Origin: Pseudisothecium myosuroides
Taxonomy: Eukaryota; Streptophyta; Bryopsida; Hypnales; Lembophyllaceae
NCBI GenBank assembly: GCA_951799445.1
Contig: OX637288.1
Span: 2,234,501-2,298,500, forward strand
Direction: 5' to 3'
DNA length: 64,000 nt
Below are positions 37,140 through 49,906 of this stretch, piece after piece. A model generated the notes under the pieces. The model did not search any database. It saw nothing but the letters and a program-made list of their open reading frames with translations, and had not been told where the DNA came from. Position 1 is the first letter of the stretch, and each line of letters starts with the position of its first letter. The position numbers and the translations under genes were made by a program.

Positions 37140-38140
37140 ACTATTTTGGAGAAGCTAAACACCTTGAAACAATTTTCTAAAAATTTTGTAGGAAAAAAAA
37201 TGGAATTGGGATCTAATCCAAGTTGCTCCATATTTTTTAAACCTCTGTAGAATTAGTTACAAGTTATTGAAATTGAATTGCAGTGGTCACTATAAACAAT
37301 CACCTCTTGAAATGTACACTACTAGTACATTGAAGAAAGCAAAATGTACCTCTGTGTCATGGTCGCTTTTAGAGTATGGGTTGGTTTACTTTAGCTACAA
37401 AAATGCCACAACATTGTTACCCAAGGCTACAGGGGTCCCTTTTGCTTCCACATGAAGTGGGAGCCACCCAGCGTAGTACCTTCTCAACTAGTCAATGGCT
37501 CTCTTGCAACTTTCCACTCATCCAGTGAAACTAGACTATGTTGCAACTTCCAAGTCATTCAATTATTCTCTACAAATTGTAAACTAAATTCTTTCCAAGT
37601 CATCTAGAAGGGCATTAACTCCTAAGAGCCCCAACGACGGGATCCTGTCTCTCCAAAATTTAAAGATTTATTTGTTTGACTATTATAACCTTTTCAATGG
37701 TACGGTCAAAGGACGCGTCCCTTTCCCTTGAGCTCTCGACTTGTCTCCACTACCAATCGGTATGGTCAGTTTATGTGGATCTCTTATTAGGTGATAGTTT
37801 CATTGGAATGAGTTCACAAAGGTCTAGATTTTAGTAAACACGCATTGGGCACTCAAGGATTAAGGGTAGGAGGTCCATAAAGCGATCATTTAAGCGTTGA
37901 AATTGAATTTTGGGGAGGTAAAACATCTTGAAATATTTTCAGTAAATTTTCCTTGAAAGACAAGAGGAAATGGCATCTAACCCAAGTTGTTTCATATTTT
38001 TTGGAGCTTTGTGGAATTAGTTATGAAATTTTGAAGTTGAAATGCCATACAGCTCTAAAAGCTCCTAGAATGTACATTGTTTATACAATTTGGTACATTA
38101 AAGAAAGTAAAATGTACTTGTGTGTCATGTTCGGTTCAAA
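37140..38140. repeat. Diverged direct duplication of about 235 bp
   Basis: About 37140-37375 and 37910-38140 share the order ACCTTGAAA/ATCTTGAAA..., ATCTAA(T/C)CCAAGTTG...CATATTTTTT, GGAATTAGTTA(C/T), AATGTACA..., GTACATT(G/A)AAGAAAG(C/T)AAAATGTAC, TGTGTCATG. Part of this resembles the interior of the AGGTAGGAGGCT MITEs. Non-coding. Confidence 0.65.
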
Positions 38141-38209
38141 ATGCCCGATCACAGTTCGAGCCTCCTCGTGGGGAAATGCTTCAGGCTGGTTAACAATGTT
38201 ATGGCCACC

Positions 38210-38913
38210 CCGTGTTAAAATTTGACTTTCAACCCATCATCAGCAACAGTTTCACCACTCACGTTGAGCTCAATGAAGAAAGCTCGCATCGACCCCGTCA
38301 CCTGTTGACGTCCCGGTTGACGAGAATGTCCGCAAAAGCTCTAAAGGTGACGACTAACCGACGACCTTCCTTTCCAACACGCAGAAAGCCTTGTTCTAGC
38401 ACATCCCCAAGTCAAGAGTCCGACAGATCCTTCACCCCGGTCACCACGCCAAGCTCGCTTTCAACTTGCAACCCATCCTGCAGCACAATGTCATGACTCA
38501 GATAAACTCCAGTGGCAGCTTTTCACGGAACCAGTACACCAAAATTCAGTCCCAATGCATGAATCAATGCCATTCTAACTTAGCCACTAGCTCCAGTCAA
38601 CCTTGTTGTCTAGCTAGCTAGCTAGCTCCTGCACGACGACTTAACCTTGCATGTGCTTACAAAAAGCCTTACGTTTGTGCTCCGAAATATTCGATCGGTT
38701 GTTACACTTGCTACAGTTTGGACTACAGGACCGAAGTAGTGATTAGAATGTTGGTGTAGAGATTTGGAAAGGGAAGGGAGAGCAAGCGAGCTAGGTACGT
38801 GAGAGAATTGGATGTGTAGCTGCAGTTGGTGGTTACCGAGTTAATTGGTTAGTGTTGCAGGAGTTTGGTTGGTGTTGACGATCCAAGGGTTGGTTTGGGG
38901 TGGGGTTGTGGCT
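38210..38913. other. GC-richer region upstream of the thioesterase gene
   Basis: 38210-38560 has unusually high GC and open stretches (for example a frame reading RVRQILHPGHHAKLAFNL near 38420-38470, closed by stops upstream). It may be a decayed coding fragment or promoter-proximal DNA. A short CTAG microsatellite lies near 38612-38630. 38640-38913 should contain the promoter and 5' UTR of the next gene. Confidence 0.35.
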
Positions 38914-40522
38914 ATGGCTACTGAAGATTCGGGAAGCTTTGCCGGGAGTTTCAATGGTGCGACTTTGGAAGCGGGGTTGAGGAAGCCTGAGATTTTGAGC
39001 AGCAGCCACCCCGAGGCGACGGATGGGTTCGATGTGCTCAACTTCATCGACTTCAAGTGGGACGTGGTGTCCACCAAGGAGCTTCGTGGCCATTTTCTTG
39101 TGAGCTCCAAGACGTGCCAGGTGTGTGGAGAAACTCGTCCTTTTGTTTTTTGCACTTTTGTCGAACTTCGGGTTGTCTGCAATGGGGTTTTCACACCTCG
39201 TGTCGTGAGGTGGATGAGGCGATCGAGAGTGGTAATGAGGTCTCGTCTGGTCTCTTTGAAGTTCTGTGCACTTGTGTGAAAACCCCAAACAAGAAAATGG
39301 AGGAAAATGGGTTGAAGAGCTTAATTTAGAATCCTGATGTAGCAGAAAGTTGTGTACAACGCACCTCATTCGGCAGGGCTTTTCGAGGTGACAAATGGTG
39401 CAGCAGTTCTTCAACATCGTTGAGAGCTGAGAGAGTTGAAGGAGGATACCCTTAGACTAATTTTTCTTTAGCCTCTTCGACCAGTTTTCCCTTCGCGTGT
39501 GAAAAAACAAGTGCACGCTAACCCTTGTAAGATCTGAAAGGGAAGGGCATATATTGACGGAATGCGGGTTTGGTGGTTTATGGTGGCAGCCGTTTGGAGT
39601 GCTCCATGGCGGCATCACGGCGTTCTTAGCGGAGAATCTGGCCAGCATGGGAGCGCAAGTGAATTCCAACTGGGCGCGAGTGGCAGGGATCGACCTGAAC
39701 GTGAACCATTTGCTGTCGGCGTCGATTGGGGAGACGGTTGTCGTGAGGGCAACCCCTCTTAGGGTTGGAAAAAGAGTGCAGGTCAGTTCATGCCATTCCT
39801 CTTTGTCACCATCTTTTTTTTCACAATTTTTTTTATTCACTAACAAGCAATGTGTTTCAAATGGTATTACGGCAGTGCGTTTCATAATACTACATTCACC
39901 ATCCACTTCTCGTCTAGTTTCATTGAACTTTGGTGAATTGGACACATTCCACAACTTTAGAGCGCCCTGTGCAATCCCAAAAGTTCCTGAAAAAGCTTAC
40001 TAAAGTACTTGATTCCGCAATTAGAGGGAAAAGAAGGCCATCAGTTCAACTCTTGAATCTAGAACCCTCCTCACCAAGCGGGTTTTGGCGAAGTAAGGGG
40101 AACACGGCAAAGTGCACTGCACTCAAATGGGGGACTTCCCCGATGTGTGATTTTGCCCATGATTCAAGAGAAAAATGGCTCACTAAGTTCTTACGATGTG
40201 AAGGAAACAACATTAACGAAACTTCACACAATCTGTTGAAGATAGCCTGCTAAACGGTTTGGCGTGACTGGTGATGGCGCTGATTTGTTCTGTTATTTTT
40301 TGTGTTTTCAAGGTTTGGGACGTGAAGTTCACGAAAGCCGTGAAATCTGGAAGTGAGGAGTTTGCCACCACGGCGGTAGCGCGGCTGACCCTGCTGGTGG
40401 GGTTGCCGGCTCCTGAGAAGTCGAAAGACGGAAATGAGAGGCTCATGGCCATAGCCAAGGCTATCAACATGGGCAGTGACTTACCGCCGGATGAAATCAC
40501 GGTGGCCGCTTCGAAACTCTGA
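38914..40522 (+). CDS. DHNAT1: Peroxisomal hot-dog thioesterase, DHNAT1-like
   Basis: Three exons: 38914-39120, 39590-39781 and 40313-40522 (207, 192 and 210 nt, all phase 0) encode 202 residues. The hot-dog core has TCQPFGVLHGGITAFLAEN at about residues 67-85. The HGG...E arrangement (H75, E84) matches the active-site helix of plant DHNA-CoA thioesterases, followed by RVAGIDLNVNHL and VGKRVQVW. The last three residues are SKL, a canonical PTS1. Known family role: hydrolysis of 1,4-dihydroxy-2-naphthoyl-CoA in the peroxisome during phylloquinone synthesis; paralogues act on other acyl-CoAs, so substrate choice here is inferred. I chose the ATG at 38914 because the upstream in-frame residues look like leader sequence; the ATG at 38845 would add 23 residues. 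Confidence 0.9.
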
Positions 40523-41317
40523 TCATCTGGAGTCTTCCACCTTACATTTGCAATCCTAGCCTTGATCATATCTTTGCTCCATAAGGGGGTGTCAGGGTTC
40601 AACAATTCTGTTGCAAGAGCAATTTGAAGTTTCTACAAGGATCCTGGTCCTTCGAGATCAGATTCTGAGGTTGCAAAGAGCGCTGGAATGGAGTTGGAGT
40701 TGGGAATCTGTTCATCTGGGGCTGGCAGTCCTGTTTCTTACCCTTGCAACTATCTATCTATTGATATTTGTTACTTAAGGCCTATCAGAATTAGAGACTT
40801 TTACTTCAAGAATGGAGGCGATTTGGACATCACCATTTTTTAGTATGAACGAGGATTCTATTGAATTGAGAGGATACTCAGGGTTGCGAATTGCGCTGGA
40901 CTGGATTTAGAGTTGGGAATCTGATCATCTGGAGCTGGCAGTCTTGCATCTTACCTTTGCAACTATCTATCTATTGATCATATATTTGCTACATAAGGCG
41001 GTGTCAGAGTTTGAGACTTGGACTTCAAGAATGGAGGCGATTTGGACAACACAATTCGAAGTTTTTAGTACTTTGAGACGAGACTCTGGGTTACAAATTG
41101 CGCTGGGCTGGAATTGGAGATTGTGGTATGATCATTTGGAGTTGGCAGTCCTTCAATTATCTATCTATTGATCATATGTTTGTTCCATAAGGGGTGCCGG
41201 AGTTTGAGACTTCTTTCTCGGAGAATGGAAGCAATTTGGGCGATTTGAAGTTTCTACAAGGGCCTAGTACTTCGAAATGCGACTCTGGGGTTCAAAATTG
41301 TGCAGGGCCGAATTTAG
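40521..41317 (+). repeat. Four degenerate tandem units of about 190-215 bp
   Basis: Units start near 40521, 40710, 40923 and 41130 with GATCATCTGGAG or variants. Each contains CTTAC.TTTGCAA..., a TTGATCATAT.TTTGCTCCATAAGG block, GAGACTT...GAATGGAGGCGATTTGG, and ends near GCGCTGGA.TGGA.TTGGAG. The first unit begins inside the stop codon of the thioesterase gene, so the array is probably its 3' UTR or an expansion of it. Confidence 0.75.
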
Positions 41318-43000
41318 ACCCTCATGAAAGATTTGTGACTTTAATCATGAACTGTGGCACCCTATAGTGTATAAACTAGAAGTTTTTACTGTCAGCAAGA
41401 GTGGCGGTCACCTGGGAGGCTGACTTCACATGGAGCTTGAATCAGTTTCCAAGACTACGGAGTACGATACAGGTTTTGAGGATAGTTAATTAGGGTTCCA
41501 CAATTCTCTGAGGGCCAGTTAGATCAGTCATACTGGTAATATAGAGGATTGCATACTTCCAATTCGATGTACATAACCTCAATGCAGCCCATTTTTGAAG
41601 TGACACTTACGCAGTGGATGTAAAGAGCATGGGTATTATCTCATGACCTTTTCCTTTACCATTATATTGTTCTTCTTTTTTCACATGAATTGTAGAATTT
41701 TTCACATGAATTTCACGTAACAAGCAATTGAAGTGGCACCTACACGATGCAGAATCAGTATGATTGAACAGTTGATTGAGGAAGAGACTTGATTGAACGA
41801 GATCCAGACATTTTTGGTTTTATGTGGTAATATGAAAGTATAAGCAAGCTATGGAAGTACTGAAACATTCTTGCTTCTCTTGTGATTCAGCATACTTTTC
41901 TCATAACAAGGCTCTACTTTCACGTAATTTTTCAGCATTGAGATGACAACTTAATCATTTTGCAAGCCATATTTCTCGGGCTTGCTGTGACATTCCATTC
42001 TGCAATAAGTGTGCTCTTCTTTGTGGCAAAGAAAGAAATCAAAGCAGAGAAGTACAATTCCTCTAACAGTGGAGGTCCCAAGCTGGGATTGATGTGCAGA
42101 GGTTGGAGTGCTGTGTCGTCAATTCATTCTTTGTGGTACCAGTAAGTTATGATCGAGTGCGAGGAGGGCGCACGAAGTCGTAACTTTTTTGAAGGTCTCT
42201 TTATTTAGCACTGGGATTTGAAGACTTTGTTCGTTTCACATGTCCACCATTCTCAAGCACAAATCTCGAACTCGAGGTGCTCCCTAATAAATCTCATGTT
42301 GGAATATTTTTTTTCATCGTTACGAGGTGTCCAAGATGAAGATTTGTGCTCCACCTTGAGATTGAACAAGTAGTCACAGAGGCTCTGTCCCTGTAGCACC
42401 TACTCGCTTTCTGCACAAGAATTTCCTCAAACTTTCTTAGGGTTCTATATATAACCTTTGTTGATGCAAAGCCCCCTTTGGTCCGGAGCCAATAATTTCA
42501 ATAGAAATGGATTACGTTATCACACTGTCAGCTCTTGTCGTTAAACGATTCTCGGGGCACGCTAGAGGCCCACATACTTGGATGTACAGTAGCTTAGAGT
42601 AGTCAGACTCAACCGTTCAATGCATGAACATGGTGTGAGACTGTGAGTGGTGCAGAAACTTTGCAGACTCTGAGTAGGCAGACGGTACAGTGACGGTAAG
42701 GTAGAGATGAGTAGTGATCAATTACGGTGCAGTTTTTGGTGGCACATTATGATTGGCTGCAAGACTTTCAATATTGCAACCAGACCGTGGTTGGGAATAG
42801 GAAGATCTATATGACTAGAATAGGTTGACCAAAATCTTCAACTAAAAAATTCATAATAATTATGCTTTTTGATATAAAATTTTGAGAAATTATTGAATCC
42901 TTCCAAACTCTATTTTTGTACACGGAAAAATTTCCCCACTCAAAAATCCACGCTCCAAGTACATGTTATTGCTTAAGTGGTCTGAAATGGGTCTGCTACC
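41318..43000. other. Intergenic DNA
   Basis: No gene seen. About 42460-42510 is an inverted copy of a stretch at about 8865-8925. A short frame at 41960-42145 looks hydrophobic by chance and has no splice or homology support. Confidence 0.5.
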
Positions 43001-43004
43001 TTAA

Positions 43005-43569
43005 TCCCTGAAGGACCATGAGTGTAGATTTGAAGAGTGTAGATTTGAACAATGAATGAACGGAAACACATCCCAAACTCATTGAAATGCGTTTTTTCAT
43101 CCATTAATTTTTTTTTGAAGATTCTTCTTTAGTATAGATTATGAAGATTTTGCTTTGCAAATATTTTGTAATTCAAAGAGTATTAGTAGGTCTAGCCTCA
43201 AAAAGTAACTTTTTCAGTTCAAAATATATCACTTTTCAAAAACGACTTGAATCAAAAAATAAAATAAAAATCTTCAGAAATCATTATGATTAGAACCTAG
43301 CTTTTTGAACTTATAGAAAAAAATTCTTGTAAAATCATAAATATTATATCTACAATTTATTTTTAAGGGAATTTTCAATTTTTGGTTTCAAGTTTTATTG
43401 TAAAATACTGGTTTGAATAATTGTTGATCTTAACCGTATGAATGTGATCTATAAATCATATTTTACAACTATTGTTTGAGAGTCATCATTAAATTATTGT
43501 TCTAAGCTGCATTTTATAATAGATCTTTACAATTTTGGAAATCTGGACAAACCCCTGGTTATTTAGGGA
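43005..43569. mobile_element. TTAA-flanked non-autonomous element (copy 4, intact)
   Basis: 565 bp with TTAA at 43001-43004 and 43570-43573; ends TCCCTGAAGGACC and (reverse complement) TCCCTAAATAACC. It aligns with 5788-6771 without that copy's MITE and so serves as the empty-site reference. Confidence 0.7.
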
Positions 43570-43850
43570 TTAAACTACAACAAAGACACTATCCTCTATG
43601 AATCACAATTATACATAACATTTAGTAGCAGTCAATGCTATTGCCCCCTAGCAGAATGACATGGAATATTCTACATCCACATCAATAACTAAGATACACA
43701 TGTCAAAAAATTTAGAAAAACTAAGTGCATATAGCTAGGTGCTTGGGTTGCTACTACAAACTGGGGCCAGTGGAAAATCAGTACTTTTAAATGAAACTTC
43801 CAACAAATCAACATTCAACTCAGTAAGTTCAACGATTTCAACATCAAACC

Positions 43851-44134
43851 ATTAGATGAGTTTTGAGGGGTTGGGAGGGCCATTTCAGGCCCGTTGCCGA
43901 CGCTAGTCCCCCCCCGCAATTTTAGGGAACGGTTGTTCCCGACAAAAAAAATTCAAAAATTCAAAATAAAAATTTACATTCTTGAAATGAAAAAATAAAA
44001 ACAGAAAAAAAAAATTAATTTTTTTCGACGTGGCAATCGCTCGGCCACATCAGCGAGCTGCCGCGGCCCTGAATTCGGCAGTTCCCACAGGTTGGGAACA
44101 CGCAGCCCTCCACAGGGCTAATTTCTCATCTAAT
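43851..44134 (-). mobile_element. MITE with ATTAGA..GAG termini (copy 2)
   Basis: 284 bp, ATTAGATGAGTTTTGAGGGG to CTCATCTAAT. The internal GACGTGGC...GGCCAC hairpin is in the opposite orientation to the copies at 7196 and 63601, so I place it on the minus strand. More diverged than the other two. Confidence 0.65.
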
Positions 44135-44254
44135 GTTACCTCACATCATTGTCAAAGTCATTCATGGTTTGAATTTAAAATTGTGAAGACAACTCTTTAT
44201 ATACATATCGAGTAGTAGTAGGTAAAAAAAATAATGTAGGATATATAGTAAATT

Positions 44255-44521
44255 AGACTAATTAATATGAGCTCAACCACTCATAGTTAAGTCAAATTAA
44301 AGCAGGAATTGTATTTAAAGTAGAATTTAAGTTCTCATTTATGCATAGCAGAATAACTTTTTTCAAGAAACTTTGAACTAAAAAAATTTGGGTAGTCAAG
44401 TTAAATTTCATCTCCAAAAATTTGTTTGAGATTTTGAGCCTCCAATCAAAATTTATGGACGATCTTGACTTTCCATAGTGTCGAGGGTTCTTGGAAATGA
44501 GCCTCAAATACACTAGATCTT
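44255..44521. repeat. Repeat fragments left of the foldback element
   Basis: About 44255-44460 matches the left arm of the inverted repeat at 62757-62945 (AGCTCAACCAC..., AATTTCATCTCCAAAAAT..., CAATCAAAA). About 44463-44521 matches 60378-60440 of the TTAA element (CATAGTGT.GAGGG..CTTGGAAATGAGCC), whose continuation resumes at 45612. Confidence 0.65.
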
Positions 44522-45611
44522 GGGTGATTGCAAGAAACACTTAATGCGATATGTCACACCTTGGTATTTTATTTTTGTTTTGGACATAACTTTTGTATTT
44601 TAGCTCCAAATGACTCGAAATTTACATGGAAGATACTCATAACTATTATATACTATACCTGATTTTTGAGGATTTTTCAAAAATAATTTACTATTTTTAA
44701 ACAACCCCGAAAATTTCTCACAATGGCTGATTTAGGGGGTTTCAGCACCATTTAAGCGCAAAAAAAAGAATTTTGAGCTGAAATTTGGAGAGGATGGTCT
44801 CTTAGTAGACCAATAGCTACTGTTCAAAGGAATTTTAGAAATACTTATTTTTATGTGGTGTAGAGGTCCACAAAGAGAGCTTCTTTCTACATTTTTTTCC
44901 AAAGATATAAAACAATATTTTGGTGATTTTTTGGTCAAATCTCATCAACAAAAAGTCTTCTCAAATACTCAATTTTTTTATATATTTAAAAAAAAAAAAT
45001 CCTATTTTTTACAAATTAAAATGTTAGAAGTGGTATTTTCTTCACCGGAATTCTATGTGAATTCTATGTCCAAAAGTCCGGTGAAGAAAATACCACTTCT
45101 AACATTTTAATTTGTAAAAAATAGGATTTTTTTTTTAAAATATATAAAAATTGAATATTTGAGAAGACTTTTTGTTGATGAGATTTGACCAAAAAAATCA
45201 CCAAAGTATTGTTTTATATCTTTGAAAAAAAATGTAGAAAGAAGCTCTCTTTGTGGACCTCTACACCACATAAAAATAAGTATTTCTAAAATTCCTTTGA
45301 ACAATAGCTATTGGTCTACTAAGAGACCATCCTCTCCAAATTTCAGCTCAAAATTCTTTTTTTTGCGCTTAAATGGTGCTAAAACCCCCTAAATCAGCCA
45401 TTGTGAGAAATTTTCGGGGTTGTTTAAAAATAGTAAATTATTTTTTAAAAATCCTCAAAAATCAGGTACAGTATATAATATTTATAAGTAGCTTCCCTAT
45501 AAATTTTGAGTCATTTGGACCTAAAACACAAAAGTTATAGCCAAAACAAAAATCAAAAACTAAGGTGTGACGGAACGCAACAAATAGTACAGGTGTTTCT
45601 TGCATTCACCC
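44522..45611. mobile_element. 1.09-kb foldback element with arms of about 520 bp
   Basis: GGGTGATTGCAAGAAACAC at the left and GTGTTTCTTGCATTCACCC at the right, flanked by TCTT (44518-44521 and 45612-45615). The two halves are long, near-perfect inverted copies, so the same short frame reads on plus at 44853 and on minus at 45304. The centre is about 30 bp around TTCTATGTGAATTCTATGTCC. The uninterrupted relative at 60.43 kb shows the empty site with a single TCTT. Non-coding; a transcript would form a very long hairpin. Confidence 0.85.
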
Positions 45612-45998
45612 TCTTGGAGAAAAAATCACATTAGAAATTCATTTAAGAAAATTGTAGAGTAGACTTTGAGAAGCCATAAATTGATTGGATTATGCATATT
45701 AGGCCCTTTAACCTCATATTTTTTTGGTGACCAATTTTCTAGATTTGACATGTGAAAAGAGGATTGAAAGACTTCAAATTACTTTCATAGTTTTAATACT
45801 CTCATGATCAAACATTATAATCTTTCAATCCATAAGTGATATTGTTTTGTTTTTTCTTATATGATCTCTAACATATCTAATTTGAATTTGTACGCTTACA
45901 ATTCAAAAAAACATGATACAACTTATCAAAATTTTGACTTTTTGTTCAATTTAGAACAGATTCCTAGAAGCTCCAAAAAGGCCTTGGGTTTATAGGGG
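45612..45998. mobile_element. Right end of a TTAA-family element (copy 5, truncated)
   Basis: Aligns with 60430-60816, including CTTGGAGAAAAAATCACATTAG and the end GGCCTTGGG..TATAGGGG, then TTAA at 45999-46002. It was split from 44463-44521 by the foldback insertion. Confidence 0.7.
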
Positions 45999-46002
45999 TT
46001 AA

Positions 46003-49000
46003 GTGCCATTAGATACATGGAAAGGCGGTTATGGATTGTTAATGGGATGTTTATGACTTCACCATGGACAGCTATGTAATTTCAAGGCAGGCCACTTCAA
46101 AAATTCACAGAAACTACAATTTTAATCAAATAAATTATGATTCCACTTGGGTTCGATCTATGAAACAAGCACGCACCTATGAAAAATATGTGCCCCTCTT
46201 GTAATTGGCTCCAAGATACTCAAATTCCAAATCAGGATAATAATAGGCTTGTCTAATTCAATAGAATTCATAACATTCGTACATTCACGGCCTATTTCCA
46301 TAGGGCACCTAGAGGGTCAAGACCTAGAGGAGGGATTGGAACTCTCCAAGTTGGTTTTTTATTGGGCTCCACAACAAATCACAAGCTCCCTCGAAATCAG
46401 CATGACAGTGAGCTCAAAAGAGGCAGAACTGCCTCAGTAGCATGACAATCCAGTGAAAAGAGGCAACACAGTTGTGTACCACCCCTGGCCCCCCACCACC
46501 ACAAAAATCAGGAGCTGTCCGATTCATTTCAAAAAAAATTCCACCCCCTCCAAGAAAAATCAATAGCCATCAGATGCACATACGAAATACAGTATGAATA
46601 CAAATACGAATACAATATAGTCATATACGGATATGGACGACGGGATACGAGTACGAAAGTATGAGATTGTCCCATATTGATTGTTTGCAATTCCACCCTC
46701 CCAAAATTATAAGAGGGGGATGGAGGGGGTGTAAAATTTAAATTTTAAATTTTAAAAACTTTTGCACCCTCCCAAAATTATAAGAAGGGGTGGGCTGGGG
46801 TTAAAATTTTCATTAAATTTTTTTTTGAGTGCATTGTGACATAAGTGTCACTATACACTCAAAAGTGGCTGTACACAGCCATCCCCACAGTTGATCAGCA
46901 TGACAATCTCTAAAAAATAAAATGACACAATAAAAATAAACTCCTTCCAAGAGCATGCACAACAACAGTCAAATTTAAGGGAATTCTAGCTATCGACCAT
47001 GTCTTTTTCCGAAAACTAAACCCCTACATTCCAATGTCCAGGCGTTCTAGGCTTGTAGACGTGAAATACAAAGGCTAATGGGAAGCTAGAGCTCTGACCC
47101 GTCAACAGAAAACGTTTGATGGTTCAGTTCAAGAGGTCCAGGACCCCAATGTAAACACACTCTCAGCAGCATGCAATATCACTACCTTGGCTCTATTGTA
47201 GATGGTGTGGAATTTTCCACACCCAACAATACTTCATTAAATAGTAGCTAAGTGAACAAGTGGAAGTTCATTGTAACGAGTAAGGTGTATAGAAGAATGA
47301 GAGTGGACATATTGGCTAATGAAAGTTACGGTCTCAAGATCATTGTTCATAAAAAATCACTTGAAACTGCTTTTTCTATTGCAAAGAGAAAATTTATTAA
47401 TTTTAATCTAAAATTACAAAAGTATATATATTTATTTGTTTATTTTTCATATTCAACCGTAGGATCTTGTATTACATTAGTATGAAAATGTGTTGAAGAA
47501 ATTTTCGAAACTTTGATAATATATATTGCAAGATATAAGCGTTTAAAGTGGGAAAAAAAATTTGGACCTTGCAAGACTAGATTATAAGACTTTGATTCCT
47601 CATAACTTAAAATTATTGCACTAAAAATTATGAATTAAAAAAAATATGTTGAAGAATTGAGTTTAGAGTTTGGAAAAAATAATTTAAAAAAAAATTGATT
47701 TTCATTTCATAAAAAATTTGTTTAGTAGATGTAGGTACCAAATAGAAGAAAATCTACATTCGTAAGAGTTTGAGATGGATTTGAAACACACTCATTCCAA
47801 AATTAACTCTTGGGAGTTTTTTGTTTTTTTGAAGATTGTGAACATCTCGATAAAAATGAATTAAATGTGTTATTTTTTCAAGGTGATGCTATAATTGCCT
47901 GCAAAACAAGATGATCCATAGGATTCACAACAATGATCCAAATAGAATGAATAAAATCTTTCCATATAGACAAAAATATAATCTATAGGAAATAAATTTT
48001 AAATTTAATTTTTTCAAGTATATTTTGTTGTTATTGTTGCCTTGTTCTTGATAATGTTAGGACTTCAAAGGTTAATGTGGCATTTCTTGATAACTTGCAA
48101 AATAATTAATAATTTTTTTAGATTTATATATCGTGGGTCAAAAGAAAATGAGTAATTTCAAATCAAATATTGGTATTGATGACATACATATTGAAGATGG
48201 TTCTACTATCATGTTTAGGATATGTGAAAGGATAAATAAAAAGCTCAAAATAAGTTTACTACTCTTCTTTATTTTATTTCAAATGCTATTATCTTACTAT
48301 CCATGCAATCAATATTTTAAAAATGTTTTTTTCACATTTTATAATTGTGTATGACAAGATTTACGTTTGAAGACCCAAGATCTTACAAATCATTAGAAAT
48401 GGAATTTTGCTCTTTCCACTACAAATGAAAAATTTAGTGCGGTCTTATAAATCATAGTTGTGAACCTAAAATTGCTTGAAACGATATTAATTTGTAATCC
48501 AAAACTACTTATGCAACAATATGCCCAAGAGATGTGAACTCAGATACGAATAACTCTACCCAAGACCAAAAGCCCCTCCAATGTGAAAACCCCCGTAGTT
48601 GTTGGTCTCTACATGAAAACCCCCCCCCCTCCAATGCTATCAATCTGCATTATTGGAAGAAAAAAATTGCCGTTGTTGATTGCACCGTCTTGAGAGATGA
48701 TCTTGGTCGTCAAGATTCGGATAATTTATAGAATATTTACAGGTATGGATACCTATAGAATACCACATATGGAATATAATATATATAATATATATAGATG
48801 GTATATATAACATATTAATACGGTAAGATGGACATTGATGAGTATTGATACGAGATATGGAATACTAATACTGTGTTGATATCCCATATTGATTGCAGTC
48901 ACAATAGCTTCCACAAAAATATAAATATGGAGATGGGGTGGGGGTATAAAATGTATTTCACATTCATTCATTCATTCTACAAGTGAATTAATTGATGGAA

Positions 49001-49906
49001 GTGGCATTTTTATCACACAACAATTATATGAACCACTTGTATTTGGTAAAAGTATTACAACTGTTTTTATTATTACATTTGATTGTAGCAGTAATTGTGT
49101 GAATTTTTGCATCAAATTAGTGATATCAATTTGTCAAATAAGTCATACATACCACTTTTCACAAATTCATGCCCCGAAAATCAATCTTATTCTGAAGGGT
49201 GATGATTACTAAGAGATTTTATGATGACACTTGAAGCATCACACCAATATCTTAGGAAAAAACTTTGATTAATGTAGAGGTGCAAACCTACCATAATTAC
49301 ATTTATAAAAAAACTAGTTTGCATTTTTAGTTTGTTTTAATTCTCTAGATGTATAGATTTCATTACAATGTTTTAATCCTTGAAGGACATTTTGAGGTCT
49401 TGGGAAGGTTGCCCAAAATTGGATTTCAAAATCTTTTTTAAATGGGCATCATGTAGTTTGTTGAAATGACTAGTCAATTATGAACTATTGCCTGCCTTTC
49501 TCAAGGCTTGGGCAACCTTGAAGCCACTATTCAAAAGAACTACTTCCTCTGTTCCAAAATAAATCCAGGGTTTCTAAATATACTTGTCCCAAATTAAGTT
49601 CGACATTGGCTCTCTAAAACTTGATGGACAACAATTTGAAGCTAGTTTGAACATTCTGAAGCAAAAAAATCCGCAAATGTCATGCTCCAAAGACTATATA
49701 GCAATTTAATTCCTACAAAGGGAATCAAAACACAACTTCTAATCAACCAAAAGTGAAGGATTCATCCCAAAACTATACAAAAAATGCTACTAACAAATCT
49801 TTTGTTGAAAATTTCTTTGAGTTGAATAACAAGAAATTGTCGAAATTCAATACATAGGACATCAATGGACGTCATTGCATCAATGTTGCTCAGAGAATGA
49901 TCAAAA
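46003..49906. other. AT-rich intergenic DNA with small local repeats
   Basis: No gene is supported. A local duplication of ACCCTCCCAAAATTATAAGA occurs at about 46693 and 46765, each followed by a G-rich stretch. About 47200-47240 is a fragment of the GATGGTGTGG...CCACACCCAACAATACT MITE seen at 59811. TA-rich simple sequence is at about 48768-48815. Confidence 0.5.
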
